From Ruthenibacterium avium (GTDB lineage Bacteria > Bacillota > Clostridia > Oscillospirales > Ruminococcaceae): a stretch of DNA of 37,515 bases. The stretch is taken from assembly GCA_019118905.1 (NCBI GenBank), contig DWYA01000062.1:1-37515 (forward strand), read 5' to 3'. This document shows, in pieces, positions 1 through 7,304 of this stretch (its first letter is position 1; each line of letters opens with the position of its first letter). Under the pieces are notes generated by a model. It was given only the letters and a program-made list of their open reading frames with translations, was not told where the DNA came from and did no database searches. Both the position numbers and the translations under genes were made by a program.

Positions 1-71
1 GTAGGAAAATTTTTTTCAATCCATCTCAAAAATATTTGTCCTCAATCTCTTTGTGAATTTCTTAAGTAAAT

Positions 72-103
72 TTGACAAAAACTATTTGTTTTTCTCTTAT
101 AAT
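72..103 (+). promoter_or_regulatory. Weak candidate promoter
   Basis: TTGACA at 72-77 and TATAAT at 98-103 are both perfect hexamers, but the 20-base spacer is longer than the 16-18 usual for sigma-A. No gene follows; transcription would run through the inverted repeat at 157-194 and stop at the hairpin at 213-245. Confidence 0.3.
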
Positions 104-156
104 CTCATAATGTAACTTTTCATGCAAGGGACAATTTCATCTTTTGAAAATACCCG

Positions 157-194
157 TTCAATTCTATCATTTTCTGAAAAATGATAGAATTGAA
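157..194. repeat. Perfect inverted repeat
   Basis: A stem of about 17 bp (TTCAATTCTATCATTTT and its complement) closes on a loop of about 3 bases. No T-run follows on either strand, so it is not a typical intrinsic terminator. It could be the end of an upstream transcript or part of a small RNA. Confidence 0.55.
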
Positions 195-212
195 GCTGAA
201 ATGAGCAAGAAG

Positions 213-245
213 AACCGCGCAGGGGAAGCCCTGCGCGGTTTTGTT
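213..245 (+). terminator. Intrinsic terminator, plus strand
   Basis: GC-rich stem AACCGCGCAGG / CCTGCGCGGTT with a short GGAAGC-like loop, followed by TTGTTTG. It would end a rightward transcript, although no gene on the plus strand precedes it within the window. Confidence 0.55.
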
Positions 246-274
246 TGATTGATGAAAACAAGTTGTAAAAAGCA

Positions 275-305
275 AAAAGCCGAACTTTGAAAAGTTCGGC
301 TTTTT
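275..305 (-). terminator. Terminator of the tRNA-Met/tRNA-Glu unit
   Basis: Stem AAAAAGCCGAACTT / AAGTTCGGCTTTTT with a TGAA loop. It lies 5 bases past the CCA end of tRNA-Glu on the minus strand and has a T-run on both sides, so it can act in either direction. Confidence 0.8.
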
Positions 306-310
306 AAATC

Positions 311-385
311 TGGTGACCCAACCGGGAATCGAACCCGGGTTACCGCCGTGAAAGGGCGATGTCTTAACCTCTTGACCATTGGGCC
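311..385 (-). tRNA. tRNA-Glu (anticodon TTC)
   Basis: Read on the minus strand, the acceptor GGCCCAA pairs with TTGGGTC, the anticodon loop is CTTTCAC (TTC, glutamate), the T-loop is GGTTCGATTCC and the CCA end is encoded. The length is 75 bases. It lies 96 bases downstream of tRNA-Met and is probably cotranscribed with it. Confidence 0.95.
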
Positions 386-481
386 ATATTTCGCAGAATT
401 TTGCTGGACGCTGTGAAAGTCCCTCCGCGCGCCGCGATTGCAGCACACACCTCTCAGCATTCAGCAAAGCTCTGCTGAAAC

Positions 482-558
482 TGGTAGCGGTAACTGGATT
501 TGAACCGGTGACACTTCGGGTATGAACCGAATGCTCTAGCCAACTGAGCTATACCGCC
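482..558 (-). tRNA. tRNA-Met, elongator (anticodon CAT)
   Basis: The minus strand gives acceptor GGCGGTA pairing with TACCGCT, a D-arm starting TAGCTCAGTTGG, anticodon stem-loop TTCGG-TTCATAC-CCGAA (CAT) and an encoded CCA. The paired acceptor end and the absence of the GGG/CCC anticodon stem rule out the initiator. The body closely resembles Bacillus elongator tRNA-Met, which argues against tRNA-Ile2 carrying lysidine at CAT. Confidence 0.92.
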
Positions 559-585
559 ATAAGTCACTCGTTAAAGTGCTTTATC

Positions 586-614
586 ATTATAACCAATTTA
601 TCGCAGTTTGTCAA
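586..614 (-). promoter_or_regulatory. Sigma-A promoter of the tRNA unit
   Basis: On the minus strand there is TTGACA (609-614), a 17-base spacer and TATAAT (586-591), a perfect consensus promoter. The -10 element ends about 27 bases before the 5' end of tRNA-Met. Confidence 0.9.
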
Positions 615-686
615 CACTTTTCTTAAAAAATTTTTCTCCTTATTTTTCCTTTTTTTCATGCTTTTTTCAAAACCATGGCTTAACGC

Positions 687-725
687 AAAAAGCCCGCGCA
701 CAGCGCTGAAAACGCCATGCGCGGG
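687..725 (-). terminator. Terminator after serS
   Basis: On the minus strand the stem CCCGCGCA / TGCGCGGG encloses an inner stem GGCG...CGCTG and is followed by CTTTTT. It begins 25 bases past the serS stop and closes the leftward parA-parB-serS unit. Confidence 0.85.
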
Positions 726-750
726 AAAACAGATTCAGAAAAAACAACGC

Positions 751-2031
751 TTAACGGATTTCCGTTTTGCCGCCCATGTAGGGGCGCAGTGCTTCGGGAA
801 TGCGCACGCTGCCGTTGGCCTGCAAATTGTTTTCCAAAAATGCAATCAGCATACGCGGGGGAGCGACCACGGTATTGTTCAAGGTGTGTGCCAAGTACTT
901 TTTGCCGTCCTCGCCCTTCACGCGGATTTTCAAACGGCGTGCCTGTGCGTCGCCCAAGTTGGAGCAGCTGCCCACCTCGAAGTATTTTTTCTGGCGCGGG
1001 CTCCAAGCCTCGACATCCACCGACTTCACCTTCAAGTCGGCCAAGTCGCCGGAGCAGCACTCCAAAGTGCGAACAGGGATATCCAAGCTGCGGAACAAAT
1101 CCACGGTGTTCTGCCACAGCTTATCAAACCACATGGGGCTTTCCTCGGGCTTACACACCACAATCATTTCCTGCTTTTCAAACTGGTGAATGCGGTACAC
1201 GCCGCGTTCCTCAATGCCGTGTGCGCCTTTTTCCTTGCGGAAGCAGGGGGAATAGCTCGTCATGGTGTAGGGCATATCGGCCTCATCCAGAATGGTGTCG
1301 ATAAATTTGCCGATCATGGAGTGTTCGGACGTACCAATCAGATACAAATCTTCGCCCTCAATCTTATACATCATGGCTTCCATTTCTGCAAAGCTCATCA
1401 CGCCTGTCACCACGTTGGAGCGAATCATGAACGGGGGAACACAGTAGGTGAAGCCGCGGTCAATCATAAAGTCACGCGCATAAGAAATGACAGCGGAGTG
1501 CAGACGGGCAATGTCCCCCATCAGATAGTAAAAGCCGTTGCCCGCCACCTTGCGTGCGCTGTCGAGGTCAAGGCCGGAGAAGCGCTCCATAATATCGGTG
1601 TGGTAGGGGATTTCAAACTCGGGCACAACCGGCTCGCCATAACGCTGCACCTCAACGTTTTCGGAGTCGTCCTTGCCAATGGGTACGCTGGGGTCGATGA
1701 TTTGCGGAATCACCAGCATGATTTTATTGATTTTCTCGCTCAACTCTTCCTCTTTGGCCTCCAGCGCTTTCAGGCGGTCGGCTTGCTCAGTGACCTGCTT
1801 TTTGACTTCTTCGGCTTCGTCCTTTTTGCCTTGCGCCATCAATGCGCCGATGCTTTTAGACAGCTTATTGCGGCGGGCGCGCAGCTCCTCGGCCTCGGCA
1901 ATCGCGCCGCGGTATTCCGCGTCCAACGCAATCACTTCATCCACCATGGGCAGTTTTGCGTCCTGAAATTTCTTTTTCATATTCTCTTTTACTACGTCGG
2001 GGTTTTCGCGCAAAAATTTGATATCTAACAT
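751..2031 (-). CDS. serS: Serine--tRNA ligase (SerRS)
   Basis: Cytoplasmic class II aminoacyl-tRNA synthetase that charges tRNA-Ser (and tRNA-Sec where present) with serine using ATP. The 426 aa are the usual length. The N-terminal part (about residues 25-105) is rich in Lys/Glu heptads, matching the antiparallel coiled-coil arm that grips the long variable arm of tRNA-Ser. The catalytic core shows motif 2 (CFRKEKGAHG, then YRIHQFEKQEM) and a motif 3 variant (APPRMLIAFLENN). The ATG is preceded by AAAGGAGTG at good distance. The gene starts 15 bases after the parB stop on the same strand and is followed by a strong terminator, so it is probably the last gene of a parA-parB-serS transcript. 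This neighbour is common for origin regions of Clostridia only in part; usually serS is separate. Confidence 0.97.
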   Translation of the reverse strand: MLDIKFLRENPDVVKENMKKKFQDAKLPMVDEVIALDAEYRGAIAEAEELRARRNKLSKSIGALMAQGKKDEAEEVKKQVTEQADRLKALEAKEEELSEKINKIMLVIPQIIDPSVPIGKDDSENVEVQRYGEPVVPEFEIPYHTDIMERFSGLDLDSARKVAGNGFYYLMGDIARLHSAVISYARDFMIDRGFTYCVPPFMIRSNVVTGVMSFAEMEAMMYKIEGEDLYLIGTSEHSMIGKFIDTILDEADMPYTMTSYSPCFRKEKGAHGIEERGVYRIHQFEKQEMIVVCKPEESPMWFDKLWQNTVDLFRSLDIPVRTLECCSGDLADLKVKSVDVEAWSPRQKKYFEVGSCSNLGDAQARRLKIRVKGEDGKKYLAHTLNNTVVAPPRMLIAFLENNLQANGSVRIPEALRPYMGGKTEIR

Positions 2032-2046
2032 TGCAAAGCACTCCTT

Positions 2047-2910
2047 TTATTCTTGTTCATACGTTCCCAACAAATTGGCAAATGCACGCAGCTGCTCGTC
2101 GGAATTAAAATGCACCTGCAAACTGCCTTTGCCATCCTTATACTGAACCTTCACCTGTGTGCCCAAGCACTCCGCCAAGCTCAGCTCCACCTCGCAGGGC
2201 AGGGGAGGGCGCATCGGCTGCGGCTCACGCTGGGGCTTGCTCATCTTGCGGCAAAGAGCTTCCGTCTGGCGCACCGAAAGCTTATTTTGTACGGTAAACT
2301 CGGCTGCTTCGTCCTGCATTGCCGGGTCGGACAGCGAAAGCAATGCTTTTGCATGTCCTGCGCTTAGAGCGCCGTCCCGCAGCAATTCCAAACAGCGCGG
2401 GGTGAGGTTTAAGATACGCAGACTGTTTGCAACAGCGCTTCGGCTTTTTCCAATTTTAGCCGCCGCCGTTTCTTGGGTATAGCCGCAGCGTTCCATTAAC
2501 TGACGATACCCCATTGCTTCTTCGACGGGGTCTAAGTCCTCACGCTGAAGGTTTTCGATAAGGGCAATTTCCATTGCCTGGGAATCGGTCAGCTCACGCA
2601 CAACGGCGGGAATCTCCGTTAAGCCCGCCAGCCGTGCGGCACGCCAGCGGCGTTCACCGGCAATAATAGTATAGCGCCCCAGCCCGGTGGCACGCACGAC
2701 AATGGGCTGCAAAACGCCATGCTCCAAAATACTGGAGGCAAGCTCCGCCAATGCGGTTTCGTCAAACCGTTTGCGCGGCTGTTCGGGGTCGGGAGAAATT
2801 TCGGCCAGCGGAAGCTGTGCCAAGCCGTTTTCCTCATGATTGGAAAAGGCCGCTGTTTCTTCAAACAGCAAATCCAGCCCGCGCCCTAAGCCGCCTTTTT
2901 TCTTTGCCAT
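2047..2910 (-). CDS. parB: Chromosome partitioning protein ParB (Spo0J)
   Basis: CTP-dependent DNA clamp that loads at parS sites, spreads along DNA and recruits SMC, working with ParA to separate sister origins. The 287 aa include the CTP-binding motifs GERRWRA (residues 85-91) and ENLQRED (119-125) and a helix-turn-helix at about 145-168 (QETAAAKIGKSRSAVANSL) that reads parS. The last 60 or so residues match the C-terminal dimerisation domain in position. The start ATG has AAGGAGG upstream. It lies 14 bases after parA. Three parS palindromes lie within 5 kb (3837, 3895, 7564), which confirms the role. In Bacillus a second ParB-like protein, Noc, lies beside rsmG; here only one paralogue is seen. 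Confidence 0.97.
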   Translation of the reverse strand: MAKKKGGLGRGLDLLFEETAAFSNHEENGLAQLPLAEISPDPEQPRKRFDETALAELASSILEHGVLQPIVVRATGLGRYTIIAGERRWRAARLAGLTEIPAVVRELTDSQAMEIALIENLQREDLDPVEEAMGYRQLMERCGYTQETAAAKIGKSRSAVANSLRILNLTPRCLELLRDGALSAGHAKALLSLSDPAMQDEAAEFTVQNKLSVRQTEALCRKMSKPQREPQPMRPPLPCEVELSLAECLGTQVKVQYKDGKGSLQVHFNSDEQLRAFANLLGTYEQE

Positions 2911-2924
2911 GGCTTCGCACCTCC

Positions 2925-3686
2925 TTACTTATTGTTTTTAATCACTTCGGCTGCCAAGAACATGTAAGCCTCCGAGCCGCTGGAAGAACGGTCGTAATAA
3001 TTCACGGGCATTCCAAAGCTGGGCGCCTCCGAAAGACGCACGTTGCGGGGAATGGTGGTTTTATACACTTTGTTGCCGAAGTATTTTTTTACCTCCTGCA
3101 CCACTTGCAGGGTGAGATTTAAGCGCCCGTCAAACATGGTCAGCAAAACGCCCTCAATATCAATATAGGGGTTATACAGCTTTTTCACTTTGCGGATGCT
3201 GTTCATCAGCTCGGTCAAACCCTCCAGCGCGAAGAACTCGCACTGAATGGGGACAAGCACCGTGTCACAAGCACAAAGGCCGTTCAGCGTGAGCAAATCA
3301 AGAGAGGGGGGACAGTCGATAAAAATAAAATCGTACTGCGCCACCACTTCGCCGAGTGCATCGCGCAAACGGAACTCGCGCCGGTCGAGAGAAACCAGCT
3401 CAATGCTTGCGCCGGAAAGCTGAATATTTGAGGGAACCACGTCCACATGATACTTGGTGTGTACCAGCGCTTGCAAAAGCCTTGCTTCGCCCGTGAGCAC
3501 TTCGTAAACACTGGTTGCCACAGCACGCTTGTTCACACCGTATCCGCTTGTGGTATTGCCCTGCGGGTCAAGGTCCACCAGCAGCACCTTTTTGCCCACG
3601 GCGGCCACGCACGCCGCCAAATTCACCGCGGTGGTTGTTTTTCCCACGCCGCCCTTTTGGTTGGCAACGGCAATCACTTTTCCCAA
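2925..3686 (-). CDS. parA: Chromosome partitioning ATPase ParA (Soj)
   Basis: Deviant Walker ATPase that binds nucleoid DNA as an ATP dimer, drives origin segregation together with ParB, and in Bacillus also regulates DnaA. Walker A is KGGVGKTT (residues 11-18), the A' motif DLDPQGN is at 38-44 and Walker B (FIFIDCPPSL) at about 120-129. I place the start at TTG 3684-3686: AAAGGAGG ends 7 bases upstream, and the product begins MGKVIAVANQKGG like the family. An in-frame ATG 21 bases upstream would bury the ribosome binding site inside the gene. The result is 253 aa, the normal length. It is the first gene of parA-parB-serS and sits behind a promoter, a parS site and a possible attenuator. Confidence 0.96.
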   Translation of the reverse strand: MGKVIAVANQKGGVGKTTTAVNLAACVAAVGKKVLLVDLDPQGNTTSGYGVNKRAVATSVYEVLTGEARLLQALVHTKYHVDVVPSNIQLSGASIELVSLDRREFRLRDALGEVVAQYDFIFIDCPPSLDLLTLNGLCACDTVLVPIQCEFFALEGLTELMNSIRKVKKLYNPYIDIEGVLLTMFDGRLNLTLQVVQEVKKYFGNKVYKTTIPRNVRLSEAPSFGMPVNYYDRSSSGSEAYMFLAAEVIKNNK

Positions 3687-3719
3687 GGCATTTCCTCCTT
3701 TTTTCATGGTAAATGCACG

Positions 3720-3739
3720 AAAAAAACGCGCAAAGCGCG
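3720..3739 (-). terminator. Terminator-like hairpin in the parA leader
   Basis: On the minus strand the short stem CGCGC / GCGCG (extendable by a base pair or two) with a TTT loop is followed directly by TTTTTT. It lies between the parA promoter and the parA ribosome binding site, so it could end a fraction of transcripts early. Confidence 0.4.
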
Positions 3740-3790
3740 CCCGTTATGTGTTTCACTTTAGAACCGCCGGGTTCTTTCTCGTGCTTTTTA

Positions 3791-3796
3791 AGTATA
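3791..3796 (-). promoter_or_regulatory. Extended -10 promoter of parA-parB-serS
   Basis: The minus strand reads TGTGCTATACT, that is a TG extension one base before TATACT. There is no good -35 hexamer at 17 bases. The dnaA promoter has the same TGTGCTATACT core. The parS site at 3837-3852 lies about 40 bases upstream of this -10 element. Confidence 0.5.
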
Positions 3797-3836
3797 GCAC
3801 AATTTGCGCCAATAAAAAAGGGGAAGCGGCTAAAAA

Positions 3837-3852
3837 TGTTTCACGTGGAACA
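3837..3852. promoter_or_regulatory. parS site 1
   Basis: TGTTTCACGTGGAACA, a 16-bp near-perfect palindrome that differs from the Bacillus consensus TGTTNCACGTGAAACA at one position. It lies between rsmG and parA, just upstream of the parA promoter. It is a ParB loading site and may mediate ParB effects on parAB transcription. Confidence 0.92.
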
Positions 3853-3880
3853 TTTTTCTCGCTGTTTTTTTGTTTCACAC

Positions 3881-3918
3881 AAAAAATGCTGCATTGTTCC
3901 ACGTGGAACAATGCAGCA
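3881..3918 (-). terminator. rsmG terminator with an embedded parS
   Basis: A perfect 32-bp palindrome at 3887-3918 (arms TGCTGCATTGTTCCAC and complement) is followed on the minus strand by TTTTTT. It starts 15 bases past the rsmG stop codon. Its centre is the parS site at 3895-3910. The plus side also has a T-run (CATCTTTTT), so it may be bidirectional. Confidence 0.75.
3895..3910. promoter_or_regulatory. parS site 2
   Basis: TGTTCCACGTGGAACA is a perfect 16-bp palindrome and the core of the hairpin that ends rsmG. It lies 42 bases from parS site 1. Confidence 0.93.
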
Positions 3919-3932
3919 CATCTTTTTATGAT

Positions 3933-4634
3933 TCAGCGCAAAGGGGCTTTTGCAATTTTGCCGCCGTTGCGCGGATACGCCGGCGGAGTAGGGGAAACCT
4001 TGCGGTAAAAAATTAAACTGCGCAGAGAGTTGTCGGGCAATACAAACGACAATTCTTTTTCCAGTACGGCTCCCAGCTTTTTCACCGCGCCCGCGGCGCT
4101 TTCCATTTCTTCCTCGGCGTTGGCGCCCTTCATGGTGATAAACCATCCACCCACTTTGACAAGGGGAAGGCAATACTCCGCCAGTGCGGGCAAAGCCGCC
4201 ACGGCGCGGGCGGTTGCCACATCAAAGGTCTCACGCCATTGCTTGCGGGCGGCTTCCTCGGCGCGTTCTTTCACCACATCGGCGGTGATGTCCAGCCGTT
4301 CACACAAACGGCGCAGAAACTCCACGCGCTTGCCGGTCGGCTCCATCAGCGTGAGGTCAATTTCCGAGCGGTAGAGCTTTGCCACTACGCCGGGAAAACC
4401 CGCGCCTGTTCCCACATCCACCACACGCCCCGCCACTTCGGGGCAATCTGCCAAGAGTAAGCTGTCAATAAAGTGGCGGTCCTCGATGCCTTCGGGGTCG
4501 GTAATCGCGGTCAAATTGACTTTTTCATTGTACTCCACGAGATACGCCGCGTAGTCATCCAGCTTTTGTGCCACGCCGTGCGCATCAATTTCATACCGCG
4601 CCGCTTTTTCTATCAAACGATTTTGGTCAATCAT
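3933..4634 (-). CDS. rsmG: 16S rRNA (guanine527-N7)-methyltransferase RsmG (GidB)
   Basis: Uses S-adenosylmethionine to methylate N7 of G527 (E. coli numbering) in the 530 loop of 16S rRNA; loss gives low-level streptomycin resistance in many bacteria. The SAM-binding motif DVGTGAGFPG is at residues 73-82, after the family signature of the N-terminal helices (YNEKVNLTAI, then RHFIDSL). The ATG at 4632-4634 has AGGAGG 7 bases upstream and overlaps the mnmG stop in an ATGA arrangement, indicating translational coupling. A reading frame 18 codons longer exists but lies inside mnmG and has no better start. The product is 233 aa, typical for the family. Confidence 0.97.
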   Translation of the reverse strand: MIDQNRLIEKAARYEIDAHGVAQKLDDYAAYLVEYNEKVNLTAITDPEGIEDRHFIDSLLLADCPEVAGRVVDVGTGAGFPGVVAKLYRSEIDLTLMEPTGKRVEFLRRLCERLDITADVVKERAEEAARKQWRETFDVATARAVAALPALAEYCLPLVKVGGWFITMKGANAEEEMESAAGAVKKLGAVLEKELSFVLPDNSLRSLIFYRKVSPTPPAYPRNGGKIAKAPLR

Positions 4635-6523
4635 GTTTGCTCCTCCTGCCGCTTTGCGCGTTCTTTTGCCAGCGCCACCGTCAAGCAAGCTACGTCTGCC
4701 GGGCTGACACCGGGGATGCGGGACGCTTGTCCCACGTTGAGCGGGCCGATTTTCGCCATCTTTTCCCGCGCTTCCAGGGAAATGCCTTGAATTGCACTGT
4801 AATCAAAGTCCGGCGGAATCTGCGTGGCCTCTTGGCGCTTCACTTCTTTGATTTGTGCGAGCTGCCGCTTGATGTAGCCTTCATATTTCATCTCTACCTC
4901 TAAACAATACGCAATCAGCGCCGTTACACCTTCACCGCGTCCCACCATTTCGGCAATATCGTCGTAGTGCAGGCCGGGACGGCGCAAAAGCTCCGACGCT
5001 CTCGCACCGCTTTTCAGCGGCGGCTCACCGCAGCGTTCCAGCACCGCGGCGGCAGCAGAAGGGGAGACCACCGTTTTTTCCAAGCGTTCCAACTCTTTTT
5101 GCTTCACCGCACGGCGCGTGCAGAACTCCTCCCAACGAGCGTCATCTACCAAGCCGATTTCACGCCCTAGCGGCGTTAAACGCTCATCGGCATTATCTTG
5201 CCGCAGATACAGGCGGTACTCGCTTCGGCTGGTCATCATGCGGTAGGGGTCCATTGCTCCCTTCGTTACTAAATCATCCACCAGTGTTCCCAAGTAGCTG
5301 TCCTGACGCGCCAAAACCACCGGCTCTTTTCCCAGCACGGCACGCGCCGCATTGATGCCCGCCAACAAACCTTGGGCAGCGGCTTCCTCATAGCCCGAGG
5401 TTCCGTTGAACTGACCCGCACCGTACAAGCCGCCGACGGCTTTGCATTCCAGCGTCGGCTTTAACGTGGTGGGGTCAATGCAGTCATACTCAATGGCATA
5501 GGCAGGGCGCATGATTTCCAAATGCTCAAAGCCTTCAATGGTGCGGTACATTTCATTCTGCACATCTTCGGGCAGGGAGGAGGACAACCCCTGCAAATAC
5601 ATTTCCTCGGTGTTTTCTCCGCACGGCTCCACAAAAATCTGGTGGCGTTCCTTTTCGGCAAAACGAACCACTTTATCTTCAATGGACGGGCAATAGCGCG
5701 GCCCGATGCCCTCAATGCCGCCGCCGTAAAGGGGAGAGCGGTGCAGATTTTTTAAAATCACCTCATGTGTTTTGGGGTTGGTAAAGGCAATATGACACTC
5801 TACTTTGTTGTGCAGCTCTTCCTTGGTCAAAAACGAGAAGGGCTGAATATCGTCATCACCGGGCTGACGTTCCAAGCGGGAAAAGTCAATGCTGCGGCGA
5901 TGCACACGCGCGGGCGTTCCCGTCTTAAAACGGCGCAGGGAAAGCCCGGCTTGCTTTAAGCATTCGGTCAGTGCGGTGGCGGCATGCGTGCCGTCCGGGC
6001 CGCCTTCATAACTGGCATCCCCCACAAAAATCTTTCCGCCCAAGCTGGTGCCGGTTGCCAGCACGACAGCCTTTGCATCATACACGCCGTGCAGATTGGT
6101 CTCTATGCCTGTCACATGGCCGTTTTCGATGCACACGGCTGTAATTTCTGCCTGTTTTAACTCCAAGCCCTCGGTTTGTTCCAGCAAATGCTTCATATAC
6201 ATGTGATATTGCTTGCGGTCGGTCTGCACGCGCAGACTATGCACCGCAGGGCCTTTGCCCAAATTCAGCATCCGACTTTGTAAAAAAGTGGCGTCGGCGG
6301 CAATGCCCATCACACCGCCCAGCGCGTCTACTTCCCGCACCAGATGCCCCTTTGCTGTTCCGCCGATGGACGGGTTGCAAGGCAAGTTGGCCACGCCGTC
6401 CAGCGTCATCGTGAACAGCGCAGTTTTTGCGCCCAGCTTTGCGGAGGCAACCGCCGCTTCAATCCCGGCATGACCCGCACCGATGACAATGACATCATAC
6501 GTTCCTAAGTGATTTCGTTCCAC
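4631..6523 (-). CDS. mnmG: tRNA uridine 5-carboxymethylaminomethyl modification enzyme MnmG (GidA)
   Basis: FAD-dependent partner of MnmE; the complex adds the (carboxymethyl)aminomethyl group to C5 of the wobble uridine of several tRNAs, using methylenetetrahydrofolate and glycine or ammonium. The FAD dinucleotide motif GAGHAG lies at residues 15-20, and the conserved CNPSIGGTAKGHLVREVDAL segment follows. I place the start at GTG 6521-6523: AAGGAAAGG is upstream at suitable distance and the product starts MERNHLGTYDVIVIG as in relatives, giving the usual 630 aa. The frame continues upstream for another 74 codons, but these overlap the phosphoesterase gene in a different frame and do not look like MnmG. 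Its first 29 bases overlap the end of the phosphoesterase gene. Confidence 0.96.
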   Translation of the reverse strand: MERNHLGTYDVIVIGAGHAGIEAAVASAKLGAKTALFTMTLDGVANLPCNPSIGGTAKGHLVREVDALGGVMGIAADATFLQSRMLNLGKGPAVHSLRVQTDRKQYHMYMKHLLEQTEGLELKQAEITAVCIENGHVTGIETNLHGVYDAKAVVLATGTSLGGKIFVGDASYEGGPDGTHAATALTECLKQAGLSLRRFKTGTPARVHRRSIDFSRLERQPGDDDIQPFSFLTKEELHNKVECHIAFTNPKTHEVILKNLHRSPLYGGGIEGIGPRYCPSIEDKVVRFAEKERHQIFVEPCGENTEEMYLQGLSSSLPEDVQNEMYRTIEGFEHLEIMRPAYAIEYDCIDPTTLKPTLECKAVGGLYGAGQFNGTSGYEEAAAQGLLAGINAARAVLGKEPVVLARQDSYLGTLVDDLVTKGAMDPYRMMTSRSEYRLYLRQDNADERLTPLGREIGLVDDARWEEFCTRRAVKQKELERLEKTVVSPSAAAAVLERCGEPPLKSGARASELLRRPGLHYDDIAEMVGRGEGVTALIAYCLEVEMKYEGYIKRQLAQIKEVKRQEATQIPPDFDYSAIQGISLEAREKMAKIGPLNVGQASRIPGVSPADVACLTVALAKERAKRQEEQT

Positions 6524-7274
6524 GTTCTGTTTCCTTTCCTTCTGCATTGACGATAACGAGTTCGCGCGGTGCATTCCAGCGCATCGCCAGGCGGCTTTCT
6601 CCAAGACCCGCCGACACATAGAGCGGCATTTGATGCACCCGGTATTCGCCGTGGACATAATGGCCCGTGTGCTTTGGCAGCCACAAGCGTTCCGCGCGCG
6701 GCACATGGCATTGGCCTTGGTGCGTGTGGCCCGCCAGTAAGACATCCGCCGTTCCGGCAGGTACTTTTTCCGCCAACATCGGCTCGTGAATCAGTAAAAA
6801 GCGAAGCGCATCCGCGCGGCTTTTCATCCACAAAATACCGCGCACATCATATTCCTTCTTTTCCATCGGCGCTAATCCGCCTACAATCACCGGCTCCCCG
6901 GACGGCGTTTTCAGCTCTGCCGCTTCATTTTCCAGCACGCGAAAACCGGCCTTTTCCATAAGGCTCACCGCTTTTCCTGCCGCACCTTTTCGGTCATGGT
7001 TGCCGCGCACGGCAAACTTGCCCATGGGTGCATCCAGCGCGGCAAACAACTCCAGCACCGGCTGCGGGCTGCGATAGGCCGCGCGCGTTGCGGTAAAGTC
7101 TCCGGTAAACAAGATTAAATCGGGCTGTTCTGCCGCAATGCGGCGCACTAAAAATTGCAGCCACTCGATGGATACGTTGTCATGCAAATGCAAGTCGCTT
7201 AAATGTGCCGCCCGCAGCTGTGCTTTATTGCCGGGCAGCGTCCAGTGCGTCACGCGCAAAGTTTCCAGCTTCAT
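6495..7274 (-). CDS. Calcineurin-like metallophosphoesterase
   Basis: Dimetal phosphoesterase of unknown substrate. All five metal and active-site blocks are visible: DLH (D27, H29), GDF (D59), GNHD (91-94), a histidine in IHEP (H163) and GHTH (182-185). The length (259 aa) and motif spacing match the YkuE-like branch, but no N-terminal signal or membrane segment is present, so it is probably cytoplasmic. A GAGAGG sequence precedes the ATG. It sits between mnmE (30 bases upstream) and mnmG (29-base overlap), two genes whose products form a complex and that usually adjoin each other. The placement may simply be an operon insertion; a role in tRNA modification is not shown by the sequence. Confidence 0.88.
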   Translation of the reverse strand: MKLETLRVTHWTLPGNKAQLRAAHLSDLHLHDNVSIEWLQFLVRRIAAEQPDLILFTGDFTATRAAYRSPQPVLELFAALDAPMGKFAVRGNHDRKGAAGKAVSLMEKAGFRVLENEAAELKTPSGEPVIVGGLAPMEKKEYDVRGILWMKSRADALRFLLIHEPMLAEKVPAGTADVLLAGHTHQGQCHVPRAERLWLPKHTGHYVHGEYRVHQMPLYVSAGLGESRLAMRWNAPRELVIVNAEGKETERGTKSLRNV

Positions 7275-7304
7275 GCAAACCTCTCTATTGTTTCAATGGT
7301 GATA

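Larger units (their letters stand above)
1..310. other. Intergenic region at window start
   Basis: AT-rich stretch with no convincing gene. Frame 1 is open from base 1 to a TAA at 67-69 and could be the last 22 codons of a gene outside the window, but nothing in it is recognisable. It holds a promoter-like pair (72-103), a long perfect inverted repeat (157-194) and two terminator-like hairpins (213-245 and 275-305). Confidence 0.6.

Noticed and set aside
1..69. Open frame 1 at the left edge as the end of a real gene
   Set aside because: Only 22 codons with no recognisable pattern; it cannot be judged without the sequence to the left.
482..558. tRNA with CAT anticodon as tRNA-Ile2 or initiator
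   Set aside because: The acceptor and anticodon stems match elongator tRNA-Met; an initiator would have an unpaired first position and three G-C pairs in the anticodon stem.
658..2028. A 456-codon open frame opposite serS
   Set aside because: It is a mirror of the serS gene with no ribosome binding site or recognisable motif.
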